Position numbers and translations under genes: made by a program
DNA from: Streptosporangium pseudovulgare
GTDB lineage: Bacteria; Actinomycetota; Actinomycetes; Streptosporangiales; Streptosporangiaceae
NCBI RefSeq assembly: GCF_014648055.1
Contig: NZ_BMQJ01000001.1
Coordinates: forward strand, 186,001-250,000
Reading direction: 5' to 3'
DNA length: 64,000 bases
Part shown: piece after piece, positions 35,320 to 44,444 of the stretch
How positions within the stretch are numbered: position 1 is the stretch's first letter
Layout of the letters: each line of letters opens with the position of its first letter
Notes under the pieces: generated by a model
Database searches by the model: none
The model's input: the letters and a program-made list of their open reading frames with translations, nothing else
Told to the model about the DNA's origin: nothing

Positions 35320-36910
35320 TGTCGTCCCCGGAGGCGCGCGCGGGCGGCGGACGGTCGCTCTCGGCCACCCAGGCGGCCACCTGGGTACGGGAGGCCAGCC
35401 CTCCCTTGGCGAGGATGTTGCGGACGTGGGCGTCCACGGTGCGCTTGGCGATGCCCAGCCGCATGGCGATCTGCGGGTTCGACAACCCCTCGGTGATCAG
35501 CTCGGCCACCTGGAGCTCCCGGGCGCTGAGCGTCCCGGCGACCGCCTGCCTCGTCCGCGCCGACTGGAGGGCCCCGCAGGCCGGCCGCCACACGCCACGC
35601 GGCTGCCGCGACGCGGACGGCCGCACCCGGTGCCCCGCCGGGCGCTCGGAGTGCTCGGCGGACTCGGAGAGCTCAGGGCGCTCCAGGCGCTTCAGGTTCT
35701 CAGGGTGCTCCAGGCGCTCCAGGTGCTTCGGGTTCTCAGGGTGCTCGGGGCTCCCCGGACGCTCGAAGTGCCCCGGGTCCTCGGGGCCGAACCGCCGGTA
35801 GGACTCCGGCATCCGGTAGCGGTTCCCCGGCTCGCGCAGCACCACCGACGACTCGACCAGCCCGGCCAGCACCGGCGCCACCCGGTCCGCCCCGAGCGCC
35901 GCCGCGCAGGCCCGCTCGGCGCCGGCCAGGTCGAAGGGGCCGGGCAGGGCCGCGAGCAGCGACCACATCGTCCGCTGCTCGGCGTCGCACAGCCGGTGGC
36001 TCCACTGCACGGCCGCCCGCAGGCCCCGGTGACGCGGCAGCACGCTCCTGCTCACCCCGCCCAGCAGGGTGAACCGGTGGCGCAGTTCCTCCAGCAGGTC
36101 CCCGGCCGACATCGAGCGCATCCGGGCGGCGGCCAGCTCGACGGCCAGCGGCAGCCCGTCCAGCCGGGCGCAGATCTCGGCGACCGCCGGCGCGGCGGCG
36201 GCGGTCAGCACGAAGCCGGGATCGGCGGCCACCGCCCGGTCCTCGAACAGCCGCACGGCGTCCGCGGGCGGCAGCGGCGCCAGCCGCAGCACCCGTTCCC
36301 CCGGCAGGCCGAGCGGCCTGCGGCTGGTGGCCACCACGGTGACCCCGGGCGCGCCGGTCACCAGTGCCCCGGCCAGCCGGGCCGCCTCGCCGAGGACGTG
36401 CTCGCAGGTGTCGAGGACGATGAGCGTCCGTCTGTCACGCGGCCTCGGGGCCGCCGGAGCCGCACCCGCCGGAGCCGGGTCTCCGGGAGCCGCGTCCTCG
36501 GTGACCGCGTCCCGCGCCGTGCCCGGCGCGGCGTCCCGGAACCCGCCCTCTCCCGCCTCCGGCACCGCGTCCCGTGCCCCGTCCGGCGCCGCCTCCCCCG
36601 CTTCGCCCCGCGCCGTGTTCCGTGCCGGGAAGGGCGCGTGCCGCCCCAGCGTCGCGGCGACGGCCGCCGCGGGGTCGTCCGCGCCCGACAGCTCGACCCG
36701 CCACACCCCGCCGGGGAACAGGCGGCGCAGGCCGCCGGCCAGGCGCAGCGCGGTGCGGGTCTTGCCCACCCCCGCGGGGCCGGTGACGGTCAGGAGCCGC
36801 GCGCCGGCCAGCAGGCGCGCGCCGTCGGCCAGTTCCCCGGCCCGTCCCACGAAGCTGGACAGGTCCACCGGGAGGTTCCCCGCCCGCCGTCTCCCCGGCC
36901 GTGCCGTCAT
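35309..36910 (-). CDS. NB-ARC ATPase with C-terminal LuxR HTH, short form
   Basis: A 533-residue regulator. The NB-ARC/AAA domain starts at FVGRAGELADGARLL, with Walker A VTGPAGVGKTR (about 42-52), Walker B TLIVLDTCEH, ATSRRPLGLPGE (sensor-like) and ARLDGLPLAVELAAARM. The C-terminal HTH reads LSARELQVAELITEGLSNPQIAMRL. Compared with its neighbour it lacks the TPR region; instead residues 380-425 are a degenerate Glu/His/Pro-rich repeat (ERLEHPENLKRLERPE). A charged Ala/Asp/Gly stretch interrupts the ATPase before Walker B. The ATG at 36908-36910 has GAGGGGG upstream. Inducer and targets are unknown. Confidence 0.85.
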   Translation of the reverse strand: MTARPGRRRAGNLPVDLSSFVGRAGELADGARLLAGARLLTVTGPAGVGKTRTALRLAGGLRRLFPGGVWRVELSGADDPAAAVAATLGRHAPFPARNTARGEAGEAAPDGARDAVPEAGEGGFRDAAPGTARDAVTEDAAPGDPAPAGAAPAAPRPRDRRTLIVLDTCEHVLGEAARLAGALVTGAPGVTVVATSRRPLGLPGERVLRLAPLPPADAVRLFEDRAVAADPGFVLTAAAAPAVAEICARLDGLPLAVELAAARMRSMSAGDLLEELRHRFTLLGGVSRSVLPRHRGLRAAVQWSHRLCDAEQRTMWSLLAALPGPFDLAGAERACAAALGADRVAPVLAGLVESSVVLREPGNRYRMPESYRRFGPEDPGHFERPGSPEHPENPKHLERLEHPENLKRLERPELSESAEHSERPAGHRVRPSASRQPRGVWRPACGALQSARTRQAVAGTLSARELQVAELITEGLSNPQIAMRLGIAKRTVDAHVRNILAKGGLASRTQVAAWVAESDRPPPARASGDDTVR

Positions 36911-36984
36911 CGCCGCACCCCCTCTCCGTCTCCGGCTCTTCGCTTCTCCGGATCTCCGGCGGAACAGAACCTAGCAGCCGGCGC

Positions 36985-39339
36985 TCACGCGTCCCGGCGG
37001 CGCCGGGTCGCCCAGGCCGCGATCTGGGCGCGCGCCGAGAAGCCCAGCTTGGCCAGGATGTGCCCGACGTGCGAGTCGACGGTCCGCTGGACGACCATCA
37101 GCCGGTGGGCGATCTGCCGGTTGGTCAGCCCGTCGGCGACCAGTTCGGCCACCTCCCGCTCCCTGCGGGTCAGCGGCGCCCAGTCCCCGGCGTCCCGTAC
37201 GGCACCGCCCCGCGCGCCCACCGTGTCTCCGGCGTCCCCGGCGGTTCCCCCGGGCTCCTCGCCCAGCGCGTAGGCGACCGCCTCCGTGAGGCCCATCCCC
37301 GCACCCTCGCGGGCCGCCCGTTCGGCCTCCCGGGACGGAAGACCCCTGTCCACCACCTCGGCCCAGCGGGCGCTGTCGGCCGTCATCGCCGGGTAGCCCC
37401 GCTCCGGCAGCCCCTTGTCGCTCCGGCCGGCCCGCGCCGCGGCGAGCAGCCGCCCCGCCCGGGGCAGATCGCCGTCGCAGGCCGCGGCACAGCCCAGCAG
37501 CTCCAGGCAGAAGACGATGCCCACCGCGTCCGCCAGCCGCCGCTTGACCCGCAGGGAGTCGCGCGCGTACGCCGCGGCCAGGCCGGCGTCGCCATCGGCC
37601 AGCGCGACCAGGCCCAGGCCGTAGTCGGCGTAGGCGCTCGCCCACTCCTCCCCCAGCTCGGCGCAGATCCGGCGGCACTCCAGGAAGACCTCCCCGGCCC
37701 GCGCCGTCTCCCCGCCCCAGGCGAGGCTCGTTCCCAGCTCGATCAGCGCCGGCAGGAACACCTCCGGCACCTCCCCGTCGGGGACGAGCCGCTCGGCCGC
37801 CTCGCCCAGCATGCGCTCCGCGCCGCGCGTGTCGCCCTCCAGGAAGGCCACCGTGCCGCTCATCTTGAGATGGACCAGGGGGATCAGGGGATCTCCGGGC
37901 GGGGAGTGCCTGTCGCACTCCTCCAGCAGCGACCGGGCCGACTCCAGGTCTCCGCGGGCCTCGGCGATGTAGACGAGGGTGAGCGTCCCCCAGGCGCGGG
38001 CGTCGTCCCACGGCCCGGGAAGGGCCAGCAGCCGCTCCAGGTGGTGGCGGCCCTCCCGGAGCATCCCGCAGGCCACCCAGAGGTACCACAGCGCGGCGGC
38101 CGTCATCAGGCCGGTCTCGCGCAGGGCGGCGTCCTCGGCGCACAGGTCCAGGGCCGCCCGCAGGTTGGGCCAGTCCCGCCGGACCCGGATCCACATCCGC
38201 AGCTGGTCGCCGTACCGGCCGGCGCGCCGGCCCCGCTGCGCCAGGCCGGCGTAGTACTCCAGGTGGCGGCGGCGCAGCCGTTCCCGGTCGACGCCCCCGG
38301 CCGCGACGCCGTACTCGCGGATGATGCCCGGCAGCCGGTAGACGGTGTCCTCCTCCTGCCTGACCGGCACGACGATCGACTTGTCCACCAGCCCCAGCAG
38401 CGCCGGAAGCACCCGTTCGGGGGGCAGCTCCCCGTCGGCGCACACCGCCTCGGCCGCGGCCGCGTCGAAGGCGGAGACGAAGACCGGCAGCCGCGCCCAC
38501 AGCAGCCGCTCGTCGGCGGTGCACAGCTCGTGGCTCCACTCGACGGTGGCCCCGACGGTCGGGTGCCGCCCGCCTGCCGTACGGCCCGCCAGCAGCCAGA
38601 GCCGGTCATCGAGGAAGCGCAGGATCAGCCCCAGCGGGATCTCGCGGGCCCGGGCGGCGGCCAGCTCGATGGCCAGCGGGATCCCCTCCAGCCTGACGCA
38701 GATCTCGGCGATCCTGGCGGCGTCGGCGTCGGTGGGCGCGTAGCCGGGGTTCGCCGCGGTGACCCGCTGCAGGAACAGCGCGACCGCGTCGTGCCGGGCG
38801 AGCGCGGCCAGGGAGGTCCCGGCCCGCGGGCCGGGCAGCGCCATCGGCGGCAGCGCCACGATGTGCTCGCCCGGCACGCCGAGCGGCTGCCTGCTGGTGG
38901 CCAGGATCCTCAGCTCGGGGCTGTTCTCCAGCAGGGTCTGCGCCAGCGCCGCGCAGGCGTCCACCAGGTGCTCGCAGGAGTCGAGGACCAGCAGCGCCTG
39001 CCGGTCACCGAGGTGCCCGGCCAGCCCCGGGTCCCCGGGACCGGCGAGCGTGCCGGTCGGGTCGAGCGCCCGGGCCACGGCCCGCTCCAGGTGGCCGGGG
39101 TCGCCGACCCCGGCCAGCTCCACGACGTGGACGCCGTCGGCGAAGGCCCGGCGCACCCCGGAGGCGGCCTCCACCGCCACCCGCGACTTGCCGACGCCCG
39201 CCACACCGGTGACGGTGACCAGCCTCGACGCCTGAAGGAGGCGCTTGATCTGGCGGACCTCCTTCTTGCGCCCCACGAAACCTGTGATCTCCACGGGCGG
39301 TTCGCCCGCCCCCGACCGCCCGTCCACGTTCTCCCCCAA
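36985..39339 (-). CDS. NB-ARC ATPase with TPR region and C-terminal LuxR HTH
   Basis: A 784-residue signal-transduction ATPase regulator. The NB-ARC domain has FVGRKKEVRQIKRLL, Walker A VTGVAGVGKSR (about 43-53), Walker B ALLVLDSCEH, LATSRQPLGVPGE and VRLEGIPLAIELAAARA. Helical TPR-like repeats fill about residues 390-640, and the HTH LTRREREVAELVADGLTNRQIAHRL lies at the C-terminus. It probably binds DNA after ligand-triggered ATP-dependent oligomerisation. The start is a TTG at 39337-39339; a GTG four codons later with GGGGGAG upstream is equally possible. It is 75 bp upstream of a shorter paralogue in the same direction. The metK terminator separates it from metK. Confidence 0.86.
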   Translation of the reverse strand: MGENVDGRSGAGEPPVEITGFVGRKKEVRQIKRLLQASRLVTVTGVAGVGKSRVAVEAASGVRRAFADGVHVVELAGVGDPGHLERAVARALDPTGTLAGPGDPGLAGHLGDRQALLVLDSCEHLVDACAALAQTLLENSPELRILATSRQPLGVPGEHIVALPPMALPGPRAGTSLAALARHDAVALFLQRVTAANPGYAPTDADAARIAEICVRLEGIPLAIELAAARAREIPLGLILRFLDDRLWLLAGRTAGGRHPTVGATVEWSHELCTADERLLWARLPVFVSAFDAAAAEAVCADGELPPERVLPALLGLVDKSIVVPVRQEEDTVYRLPGIIREYGVAAGGVDRERLRRRHLEYYAGLAQRGRRAGRYGDQLRMWIRVRRDWPNLRAALDLCAEDAALRETGLMTAAALWYLWVACGMLREGRHHLERLLALPGPWDDARAWGTLTLVYIAEARGDLESARSLLEECDRHSPPGDPLIPLVHLKMSGTVAFLEGDTRGAERMLGEAAERLVPDGEVPEVFLPALIELGTSLAWGGETARAGEVFLECRRICAELGEEWASAYADYGLGLVALADGDAGLAAAYARDSLRVKRRLADAVGIVFCLELLGCAAACDGDLPRAGRLLAAARAGRSDKGLPERGYPAMTADSARWAEVVDRGLPSREAERAAREGAGMGLTEAVAYALGEEPGGTAGDAGDTVGARGGAVRDAGDWAPLTRREREVAELVADGLTNRQIAHRLMVVQRTVDSHVGHILAKLGFSARAQIAAWATRRRRDA

Positions 39340-39403
39340 GATCCTTCAAGGAGAAACTACTCCCCGCCGGTGGCCGGCTCGCGATCAAGGTCGCCGGAAC
39401 GGC

Positions 39404-39435
39404 GCAGCCCCCGTGAGCCGTCTCACGGGGGCTGC
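39404..39435. terminator. Hairpin terminator after metK
   Basis: A perfect 14-bp inverted repeat (arms 39404-39417 and 39422-39435) with a CCGT loop lies 26 bp beyond the metK stop. It separates metK from the NB-ARC/LuxR genes. Confidence 0.85.
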
Positions 39436-39461
39436 CGGGCGGATCCGGTCCGCGGTCCGGT

Positions 39462-40649
39462 CTACAGGCCGGCGGCGGTGCGCAGGGCGTCGGCCCGGTC
39501 GGTCGCCTCCCAGGAGAACTCCGGCCGGCCGAAGTGGCCGTAGGCGGAGGTCGCCGAGTAGATCGGGCGCAGCAGGTCGAGGTCGCGGATGATCGCGGCC
39601 GGGCGCAGGTCGAAGACCTTGAGCACGGCCTCCTGGATCTTCTCGATCGGCGCCTTCTCGGTGCCGAAGGTCTCGACGAAGACGCCGACCGGGTGCGCCT
39701 TGCCGATGGCGTAGGCGACCTGGACCTCGGCGCGGTCGGCCAGACCGGCGGCCACGATGTTCTTGGCGACCCACCGCATGGCGTAGGCGGCCGAGCGGTC
39801 CACCTTGGACGGGTCCTTGCCGGAGAAGGCGCCGCCGCCGTGGCGGGCCATGCCGCCGTAGGTGTCCACGATGATCTTGCGGCCGGTCAGGCCGGCGTCG
39901 CCCATGGGGCCGCCGATCTCGAAGCGGCCGGTGGGGTTGACCAGCAGGCGGTAGCCCTCGGTGTCGATGTCCAGGCCGGCGAGCACCGGGTCGACCACGT
40001 GCTCCTTGATGTCCGGCGCCAGCATCTCCTTGAGGTCGATCTCGGCCGCGTGCTGGGTGGAGACGACGACGGTGTCGAGGCGGACCGGCTTGTCACCGTC
40101 GTACTCGATGGTGACCTGGGTCTTGCCGTCCGGGCGGAGGTAGGGGACGGTGCCGTTCTTGCGGACCTGGGACAGGCGCTCGGACAGGCGGTGGGCGAGG
40201 GTGATCGGCAGCGGCATCAGCTCGGGGGTCTCCCGGCAGGCGTAGCCGAACATCAGGCCCTGGTCCCCGGCTCCCTGGCGGTCCAGCTCGTCGCCGGCCT
40301 CGCCCTCGCGGGCCTCGTAGGCGTCGTCGACGCCCTGGGCGATGTCGGGCGACTGGGCTCCGATGGACACCGAGACGCCGCAGGAGGCGCCGTCGAAGCC
40401 CTTGTGGGAGGCGTCGTAGCCGATGTCGAGGATCTTCTCCCGGATGAGACCGGGGATGTCGACGTAGGTCTCCGTCGTCACCTCTCCGGCGACGTGGACC
40501 TGGCCGGTGGTGATCAGCGTCTCGACCGCGACGCGGCTCCTGGGGTCACCCTTGAGCATGGCGTCGAGAATCGCGTCACTGATCTGGTCGGCGATCTTGT
40601 CCGGGTGGCCCTCTGTGACCGACTCGGAGGTGAACAGGCGACGGGACAA
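39462..40649 (-). CDS. metK: S-adenosylmethionine synthetase
   Basis: A 395-residue enzyme making SAM from methionine and ATP. Signatures include the N-terminal [35 protein letters not shown], the active-site loop [12 protein letters not shown] and the phosphate motif [16 protein letters not shown]. Length and motifs are normal. The start is TTG at 40647-40649 with GAGGAG 8 nt upstream. The transcript leader carries a stem-loop around a very small ORF. It lies in the conserved coaBC-metK-priA neighbourhood, though two regulators and two paralogues now separate it from priA and def. Confidence 0.97.
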   Translation of the reverse strand: MSRRLFTSESVTEGHPDKIADQISDAILDAMLKGDPRSRVAVETLITTGQVHVAGEVTTETYVDIPGLIREKILDIGYDASHKGFDGASCGVSVSIGAQSPDIAQGVDDAYEAREGEAGDELDRQGAGDQGLMFGYACRETPELMPLPITLAHRLSERLSQVRKNGTVPYLRPDGKTQVTIEYDGDKPVRLDTVVVSTQHAAEIDLKEMLAPDIKEHVVDPVLAGLDIDTEGYRLLVNPTGRFEIGGPMGDAGLTGRKIIVDTYGGMARHGGGAFSGKDPSKVDRSAAYAMRWVAKNIVAAGLADRAEVQVAYAIGKAHPVGVFVETFGTEKAPIEKIQEAVLKVFDLRPAAIIRDLDLLRPIYSATSAYGHFGRPEFSWEATDRADALRTAAGL

Positions 40650-40675
40650 GTCAGTGGCTCCTCATGCAGCGGCTG

Positions 40676-40711
40676 CTGGCGTTCAGGGCTCTGGCATCGG
40701 CACGACGCCAG
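40676..40711 (-). promoter_or_regulatory. Stem-loop in the metK leader
   Basis: CTGGCGT and ACGCCAG (40676-40682 and 40705-40711) form a perfect 7-bp stem 27 bp upstream of metK. The loop contains an ATG-CCA-GAG-CCC-TGA mini-ORF. TAGACT about 75 bp upstream of the start could be the -10 element. The leader does not match SAM-I, SAM-II or SAM-IV riboswitch signatures that I know. Confidence 0.35.
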
Positions 40712-40821
40712 TAGCGCTTCGCCGAAGTCTAGCCCCACCTGTGACGGCGCCGCGAAACCATCACGTTCGTATCATCTCGTGTCGGGCCCGGCGTCAGCAC
40801 CTCGTATCGTGCCGCTGTGTT

Positions 40822-41082
40822 CATGGCGACGCTAGCGCGTCGCGGCTCGGGGCTCTTAGCCCGGCGTCTTCCCTCGTCACTCCGCCGCTCCGCGGCTGCG
40901 CTCCTCAGTCCAGACACCGGCGCCCCTCGCGGGCTCATGGCGACACTTCGTGTCGCGGCTCGGGGGCTCTTGATCCGGTGCCTTCCCTCGTCACTCCGCC
41001 GCTCCGCGGCTGCGCTCCTCAGTCCAGACACCGGCGCCCCTCGCGGGCTCATGGCGACGCTGCGCGTCGCGGCTCGGGGGTC
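40822..41082. repeat. Tandem 114-bp repeat between metK and the PH-like small gene
   Basis: Copy one is 40822-40935, copy two 40936-41049 and a partial copy 41050-41082. The 3' two thirds of the two full copies (from TTCCCTCGTCACTCCGCCGC on) are identical; the first third has diverged. Because 114 is a multiple of three, long false reading frames run through it on both strands. Reverse-strand blocks such as GAGCGCAGCCGCGG and GCGGAGTGACGAG resemble the carB/carA repeats in this window. Confidence 0.9.
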
Positions 41083-41087
41083 AGAGG

Positions 41088-41456
41088 TCAGAGGTCGGGG
41101 AGCGGGTCCGGGGGCAGCGTCTCGGGTGCGAAGACCTCGGCGTCCGCGGCGGCGACCACCGCCGCGTACTCCTCCTCGATCTCGAAGACCATGCCGCCCA
41201 GCGCGATGGCCGCGCCCACCGAGAACTCGACCGGCCCCAGACGGGTACGGCGCGCGTGCGTGGCGTACACCGAGGTCGGCATGTCCCGGTCGAAGAACCG
41301 GGTGGACAGCACGAAGATCGACCGGCTGGAGACCACGATCAGGAACGTGGCCATCCCCGGCGAGCCCACCGACAGGGCGGGCAGGACGTAGCGGATGTCA
41401 TCACCGGGGGGCAGCAGGGCGCGGCACCGGGCCCGGACGGCGGCGGACACCGGCAT
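41088..41456 (-). CDS. Small protein of unknown function
   Basis: A 122-residue protein, MPVSAAVRARCRALLPPGDDIRY at its start, then a beta-rich body (LPALSVGSPGMATFLIVVSSRSIFVLSTRFF) and an acidic end rich in Ala, Pro and Glu. The pattern of a short N-terminal helix, an LLPPGE-like turn and alternating hydrophobic strands resembles small PH-like domain proteins, but I cannot name the family. The ATG at 41454-41456 has GGGGAGGAG 6 nt upstream, an excellent ribosome-binding site. It follows coaBC by 92 bp in the same direction. Confidence 0.75.
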   Translation of the reverse strand: MPVSAAVRARCRALLPPGDDIRYVLPALSVGSPGMATFLIVVSSRSIFVLSTRFFDRDMPTSVYATHARRTRLGPVEFSVGAAIALGGMVFEIEEEYAAVVAAADAEVFAPETLPPDPLPDL

Positions 41457-41548
41457 GGTCGACTCCTCCCCGCCGGACGCGTTCCACGACCTTCCGGACG
41501 CAGTATCCGCCGGGAGGGGAGCCCCGGCAAGCACCGGCGGGCGGCCGG

Positions 41549-42877
41549 TCAGGCCAGGCGTTCGGCGACGAGGTCCCAGACCACGTCGGCGAGGTCCTCC
41601 TTGGGGCCGCGAGGCACCTCCGCCCGCTCCCCGTCCGCGCCCAGCACCACGGCCGCGTTGTCCGGGGTGCCGAAGGCCAGCCCCGCGCCCACCTGGTTGA
41701 CGACGAGCAGGTCGCAGCCCTTGCGGGCGAGCTTGGCCCGGCCGTTGGCCAGGACGTCGTCGGTCTCGGCGGCGAAGCCCACGATGACCCGCGGGTACGG
41801 TTTGAGCCCCTCGCGGCGGCGCTCCCCCAGCTCGGCGAGGATGTCGGGGTTCTCGACCAGGTGGACCGGCTCGGGCCCGGCCGAGGTCTTCTTGATCTTC
41901 GAGTCGTGCGGCGCGGCGGGCCGGAAGTCGGCCACGGCGGCGGCCATGACGATCGCGTCGGCGCCCTCCAGCGCCGCCAGGACGGCCTCGCGCAGCTCCA
42001 GGGCCGACTCCACCCGGACCACCGTCGCCCCGGCCGGGTCGGGCAGCGAGACGTTGGCGGCCACCAGGGTGACCTCCGCCCCGCGGGCGACGGCCGTGCG
42101 GGCCAGGGCGTACCCCTGCAGGCCCGAGGAGCGGTTGCCGATGAAGCGGACCGGGTCGATGGCCTCGCGGGTGCCGCCGGCGGAGACCACCAGGCGGCGG
42201 CCGGCCAGGTCGGCGCCGCGCCCGCGCAGCGCCCGGCGGCAGACCTCGAAGATCTCGCGGGGGTCGGGCAGCCGGCCGCGGCCGGTGTCGGCGCCGGTCA
42301 GGCGGCCCACGGCGGGGTCGATGACGATCGCGCCGCGCTCGCGGAGCGTGGCGACGTTGGCCCTGGTCGCCGGGTGCTCCCACATCTCGGTGTGCATCGC
42401 GGGGGCGAACACCACCGGGCACCGCGCGGTGAGCAGGGTGTTGGTCAGCAGGTCGCCGGCCAGCCCGTGGGCGGCGCGGGCGAGCACGTCGGCGGTGGCG
42501 GGCGCCACCACCACCAGGTCGGCGCCCTGGCCGATCCGGACGTGCGGGACCTCGTGCACCGAGTCCCAGACGTCGGTGGCGACCGGGTTGCCGGACAGCG
42601 CGGCCCAGGTCGGCTCGCCGACGAACCTCAGGGCCTCGCGGGTCGGGACGACCCGGACATCGTGGCCGGACTCGGTGAACAGGCGCAGCAGTTCGCACGC
42701 CTTGTAGGCGGCGATGCCCGCGCTGACGCCGAGAACGACGGAGGGGCGGCGCGGCCGGCCCTCCGCACGCGCCGCGGCGTCCGCGGGAACGCCGGGCGGG
42801 TCACCGGCCGGATCGCCGATCGGGCCGGCGTCCGGCGCGGCCGGGCGGCCCGCCGTCACGCCCTCGCCAGACGTCAT
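41549..42877 (-). CDS. coaBC: Bifunctional phosphopantothenoylcysteine decarboxylase / phosphopantothenate-cysteine ligase
   Basis: A 442-residue coenzyme A enzyme. The flavin decarboxylase domain begins at VVLGVSAGIAAYKACELLRLF (about 47) and has the catalytic His in HEVPHVRIGQGADL and the APAMHTEMWEHPA motif. The ligase domain has VSAGGTREAIDPVRFIGNRSSG and the AAVADFRP and SKIKK motifs. The first 45 residues are a Gly/Pro/Ala-rich extension. The ATG starts 8 nt after the rpoZ stop without a clear ribosome-binding site, implying coupling; a GTG at codon 8 is an alternative start. Part of the gmk-rpoZ-coaBC group. Confidence 0.95.
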   Translation of the reverse strand: MTSGEGVTAGRPAAPDAGPIGDPAGDPPGVPADAAARAEGRPRRPSVVLGVSAGIAAYKACELLRLFTESGHDVRVVPTREALRFVGEPTWAALSGNPVATDVWDSVHEVPHVRIGQGADLVVVAPATADVLARAAHGLAGDLLTNTLLTARCPVVFAPAMHTEMWEHPATRANVATLRERGAIVIDPAVGRLTGADTGRGRLPDPREIFEVCRRALRGRGADLAGRRLVVSAGGTREAIDPVRFIGNRSSGLQGYALARTAVARGAEVTLVAANVSLPDPAGATVVRVESALELREAVLAALEGADAIVMAAAVADFRPAAPHDSKIKKTSAGPEPVHLVENPDILAELGERRREGLKPYPRVIVGFAAETDDVLANGRAKLARKGCDLLVVNQVGAGLAFGTPDNAAVVLGADGERAEVPRGPKEDLADVVWDLVAERLA

Positions 42878-42885
42878 CGGTGCGA

Positions 42886-43152
42886 CTAGCCCTCGATCGG
42901 CTCGGCGGTGAGCAGGCCCTCGCTGACCTCGCGCAGCGCGATGGACAGCGGCTTCTCCTGCGCGTGGGTCTCGACCAGCGGGCCGACGTACTCGAGCAGG
43001 CCCTCGCCGAGCTGCGAGTAGTAGGCGTTGATCTGCCGCGCCCGCTTCGAACCGAAGATCACGAGGCTGTACTTGCTGTCGACGATGTCCAGCAGCGCGT
43101 CGATCGACGGGTTGGTGATGCCTTCGGAATAGGAGGAGGCGTTGGTAGCCAC
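42886..43152 (-). CDS. rpoZ: RNA polymerase omega subunit
   Basis: An 88-residue omega subunit that stabilises the beta-prime subunit of RNA polymerase. It has the actinobacterial form: [35 protein letters not shown], then [13 protein letters not shown]. The GTG at 43150-43152 has AGGGGA about 8 nt upstream. It lies 12 bp after gmk and 8 bp before coaBC. Confidence 0.97.
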   Translation of the reverse strand: MATNASSYSEGITNPSIDALLDIVDSKYSLVIFGSKRARQINAYYSQLGEGLLEYVGPLVETHAQEKPLSIALREVSEGLLTAEPIEG

Positions 43153-43164
43153 GTGTGATTTCCC

Positions 43165-43869
43165 CTAGCTAGGTGAACGGCCGGGGCGCGAGGCCTCGGG
43201 AGCATCAGCCATCAAGGCTATCAGCCGGTGGCATACATCCTGGACGGACGTGTTGACAAGGGTCAGGTCGAATTCGCACTCGGCCGCCATCTCGACGCGG
43301 CCGGCCGCGAGGCGCCGCTCGATGACGTCCTCGGGCTCGGTGCCCCTGCCGCGCAGGCGCTTCTCCAGCTCCTCCCAGGTCGGGGGGGCCAGGAAGACCA
43401 GGAGGGCCTCGGGCATGGTCGCGCGCACCTGCCGCGCGCCCTGCAGGTCGATCTCCAGTACGGCGGGCACCCCGGCTGCGAGCTTCTCCAGCACCGGGCC
43501 GCGCGGCGTGCCGTACCGGTTGCCGGCGAACTCGGCCCACTCCAGCAGTTCGCCGGAGGCGACGAGGCGGTCGAACTCCTCGTCGTCGGCGAAGAAGTAC
43601 TCCACGCCGTGGGTCTCGCCCGGACGGGGCTTCCTGGTGGTCACCGAGACCGACAGCCACACCTCGGGGTGTGCCCGCCGGAGCTCGGCGACGACCGTGG
43701 ACTTGCCGACGCCCGACGGCCCCGAGAGGACCGTCAGGCGCCTGCCGGTCGGGCCGGGGAGGGCTCGCACCCGCTCCCGGCCCGCGGCCGAGGGGGTGGA
43801 GCCGCCGGACCCGCTTTCAGCGGCTTTCCCCGAGGCAGGGCTTCCGCCCTGCCGCGTCGTTCCGGACAC
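43165..43869 (-). CDS. gmk: Guanylate kinase
   Basis: A 234-residue kinase converting GMP to GDP. The P-loop [11 protein letters not shown] lies at about 48-58; the GMP-binding region has [19 protein letters not shown] and the lid [25 protein letters not shown] follows. The catalytic domain begins near residue 43, so the N-terminal 40 residues are an extension. The GTG at 43867-43869 has a G-rich site 6 nt upstream. An in-frame GTG at codon 34 (VRALPGPTG) with GGAG just upstream would give a length closer to Streptomyces Gmk. It follows mihF and precedes rpoZ. Confidence 0.95.
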   Translation of the reverse strand: MSGTTRQGGSPASGKAAESGSGGSTPSAAGRERVRALPGPTGRRLTVLSGPSGVGKSTVVAELRRAHPEVWLSVSVTTRKPRPGETHGVEYFFADDEEFDRLVASGELLEWAEFAGNRYGTPRGPVLEKLAAGVPAVLEIDLQGARQVRATMPEALLVFLAPPTWEELEKRLRGRGTEPEDVIERRLAAGRVEMAAECEFDLTLVNTSVQDVCHRLIALMADAPEASRPGRSPS

Positions 43870-43934
43870 TCCAGACCCCCCGTGATGACATTTCCCACCG
43901 AAGCGGGGCGAACATGGTCGTACTTGAACCGAGA

Positions 43935-44258
43935 CTAGCTCTCGGCTCCGCCGAACTCACGCTCGAGTGAAGCCCGCTGGTTGGCACCCAGGCCCCGCAC
44001 GCGGCGGGACTCTGCGATACCGAGCCGCTCCATGAGCTGCTTGGCGCGGACCTTGCCCACGCCGGGGAGCGACTCCAGAAGGGCCGAGACCTTCATCTTG
44101 CCGATGACGTCGTCAGCCTGCCCGTCTTTGAGCACCTCAGCCAGAGAGATGGCGCCGTGCTTGAGACGGTTCTTAACCTCGGCACGCTCTCGGCGGGCCT
44201 TGGCAGCCTTCTCTAGGGCTGCGGCGCGCTGCTCAGGGGTAAGGGGAGGAAGAGCCAC
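43935..44258 (-). CDS. mihF: Actinobacterial integration host factor MihF/sIHF
   Basis: A 107-residue nucleoid-associated DNA-binding protein found only in actinobacteria. It has the N-terminal helix [28 protein letters not shown] and the H2TH DNA-binding part [25 protein letters not shown] with [15 protein letters not shown]. It is the host factor of mycobacteriophage L5 integration and a chromosome-organising protein in Streptomyces. The GTG at 44256-44258 has GAGGTG 7 nt upstream. It lies between pyrF and gmk, as in S. coelicolor. Confidence 0.97.
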   Translation of the reverse strand: MALPPLTPEQRAAALEKAAKARRERAEVKNRLKHGAISLAEVLKDGQADDVIGKMKVSALLESLPGVGKVRAKQLMERLGIAESRRVRGLGANQRASLEREFGGAES

Positions 44259-44444
44259 GCCGGGTCACCTCGAATTTCCTGTCGATGTACTCGGACGGGA
44301 AGGGAAACTAGCTGGTCATGACGCTTCAAGCAACGTCAAGGCCAGTTTCTCCCCTTAGAAAATCTACTTTGTCGCCCTGCGTGACGAGATTGTGACGCAG
44401 TGTCGATGAAAGTACGGTCTACGCGGCGTTTTCAGCGACGAAGA

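Noticed and set aside
40650-40740. SAM riboswitch upstream of metK
   Set aside because: None of the conserved core sequences of the SAM riboswitch classes I know can be found; only a simple stem-loop is visible.
40817-41100. Open frames running through the 114-bp repeats near metK
   Set aside because: The unit length is divisible by three, so any frame stays open. The peptides are repetitive and Arg/Ala-rich, and no ribosome-binding site precedes them.
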